This document shows, piece after piece, positions 4,952 through 5,093 of a DNA stretch of 5,093 bases (its first letter is position 1; each line of letters begins with the position of its first letter). The position numbers and the translations under genes are program-made. The notes below the pieces were generated by a model that was not told where the DNA came from, did no database searches, and was given only the letters and a program-made list of their open reading frames with translations. The stretch is from contig JALHVH010000216.1 of NCBI GenBank assembly GCA_022867105.1, positions 1 through 5,093 on the forward strand. Direction: 5' to 3'. Source of the DNA: Candidatus Aminicenantota bacterium (GTDB lineage Bacteria > Acidobacteriota > Aminicenantia > Aminicenantales > Saccharicenantaceae).

Positions 4952-5093
4952 TACCTTTTCCTCAGATAATCAACGAGTTGTTTCTTGAGCAGGTCCTTGT
5001 CCTCGACCTTTTGCAGGATCCCCCTGCACGCGAGCGAGACGCTGCCCGACTCCTCAGAGACGACGATGACGGCCGCGTCCGTCTCCTGAGAGA
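4951..5093 (-). CDS. cdaA: Diadenylate cyclase CdaA, C-terminal fragment (begins beyond the right edge)
   Basis: Only the last 46 codons and the TAA stop (4953-4951) are in the window. The frame reads SQETDAAVIVVSEESG followed by VSLACRGIL and a charged tail ending LVDYLRKR. The (S)E-TDA-VIVVSEE-G stretch is the conserved final part of the DAC (DisA_N) domain, which makes c-di-AMP from two ATP. The DGA and RHR active-site motifs and the N-terminal membrane helices of CdaA lie outside, so catalytic integrity cannot be checked. The identification combines this motif with the position directly upstream of a YbbR-domain gene and glmM, the canonical cdaA-cdaR-glmM order. The stop overlaps the next start by one base. 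The operon promoter must lie to the right of the window. Confidence 0.87.
   Translation of the reverse strand, partial: SQETDAAVIVVSEESGSVSLACRGILQKVEDKDLLKKQLVDYLRKR
4958..4963 (-). promoter_or_regulatory. Ribosome binding site of the cdaR-like gene, inside the cdaA 3' end
   Basis: Minus-strand GAGGAA (4963-4958) lies within the final codons of cdaA. GAGG is 8 nt before the ATG at 4951. Together with the TAATG stop-start overlap this supports coupled translation of the cyclase and its regulator. Confidence 0.6.

Overview
This is a GC-rich bacterial chromosomal window. Five co-directional minus-strand genes form a compact operon-like block covering about 80% of it. A small plus-strand gene faces the end of that block, and the 5' end of a secreted-protein gene lies at the left edge. 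In transcription order (right to left) the block is cdaA (3' end only, c-di-AMP synthase), cdaR/YbbR-domain protein, glmM, pdxJ and a zinc-dependent M20-type hydantoinase/carbamoylase amidase. Junctions are tight: a 1-nt TAATG overlap, then gaps of about 20 nt, 13 nt and 5 nt, with no internal terminator seen. One transcript is therefore likely.

The order cdaA-ybbR-glmM is a classical conserved cluster. It links c-di-AMP signalling to phosphoglucosamine mutase, which makes glucosamine-1-phosphate for peptidoglycan and lipopolysaccharide precursors. pdxJ directly downstream (pyridoxine 5'-phosphate synthase, DXP-dependent vitamin B6 route) is an arrangement I associate with Gram-negative-type lineages such as deltaproteobacterial and Acidobacteriota-related groups rather than Bacillota. 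The high GC, DXP-dependent B6 synthesis and the secreted M14-like peptidase fit an Acidobacteriota/Aminicenantes-like organism, but that placement is an inference of modest confidence.

Left region: positions 1-237 (minus) encode the signal peptide and first mature residues of a probable M14 zinc carboxypeptidase that runs off the window. It is divergent from a 140-aa stand-alone RF-1-domain protein with a GGQ motif and a very basic tail (424-846, plus), probably a ribosome-rescue or peptide-release factor. The 186-bp gap between them is AT-richer than its surroundings. It holds three direct repeats spaced 21-22 bp apart, an odd palindrome, and a plausible promoter for each gene. The rescue-factor gene and the amidase gene converge on a 74-bp gap (847-920) with a possible terminator hairpin.

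No mobile element, CRISPR array, tRNA or rRNA was seen. I do not see a clearly new system. The best leads are the repeat array in the divergent promoter region, active-site substitutions in PdxJ and in the amidase, and the amidase's position at the end of a cell-envelope/c-di-AMP operon.
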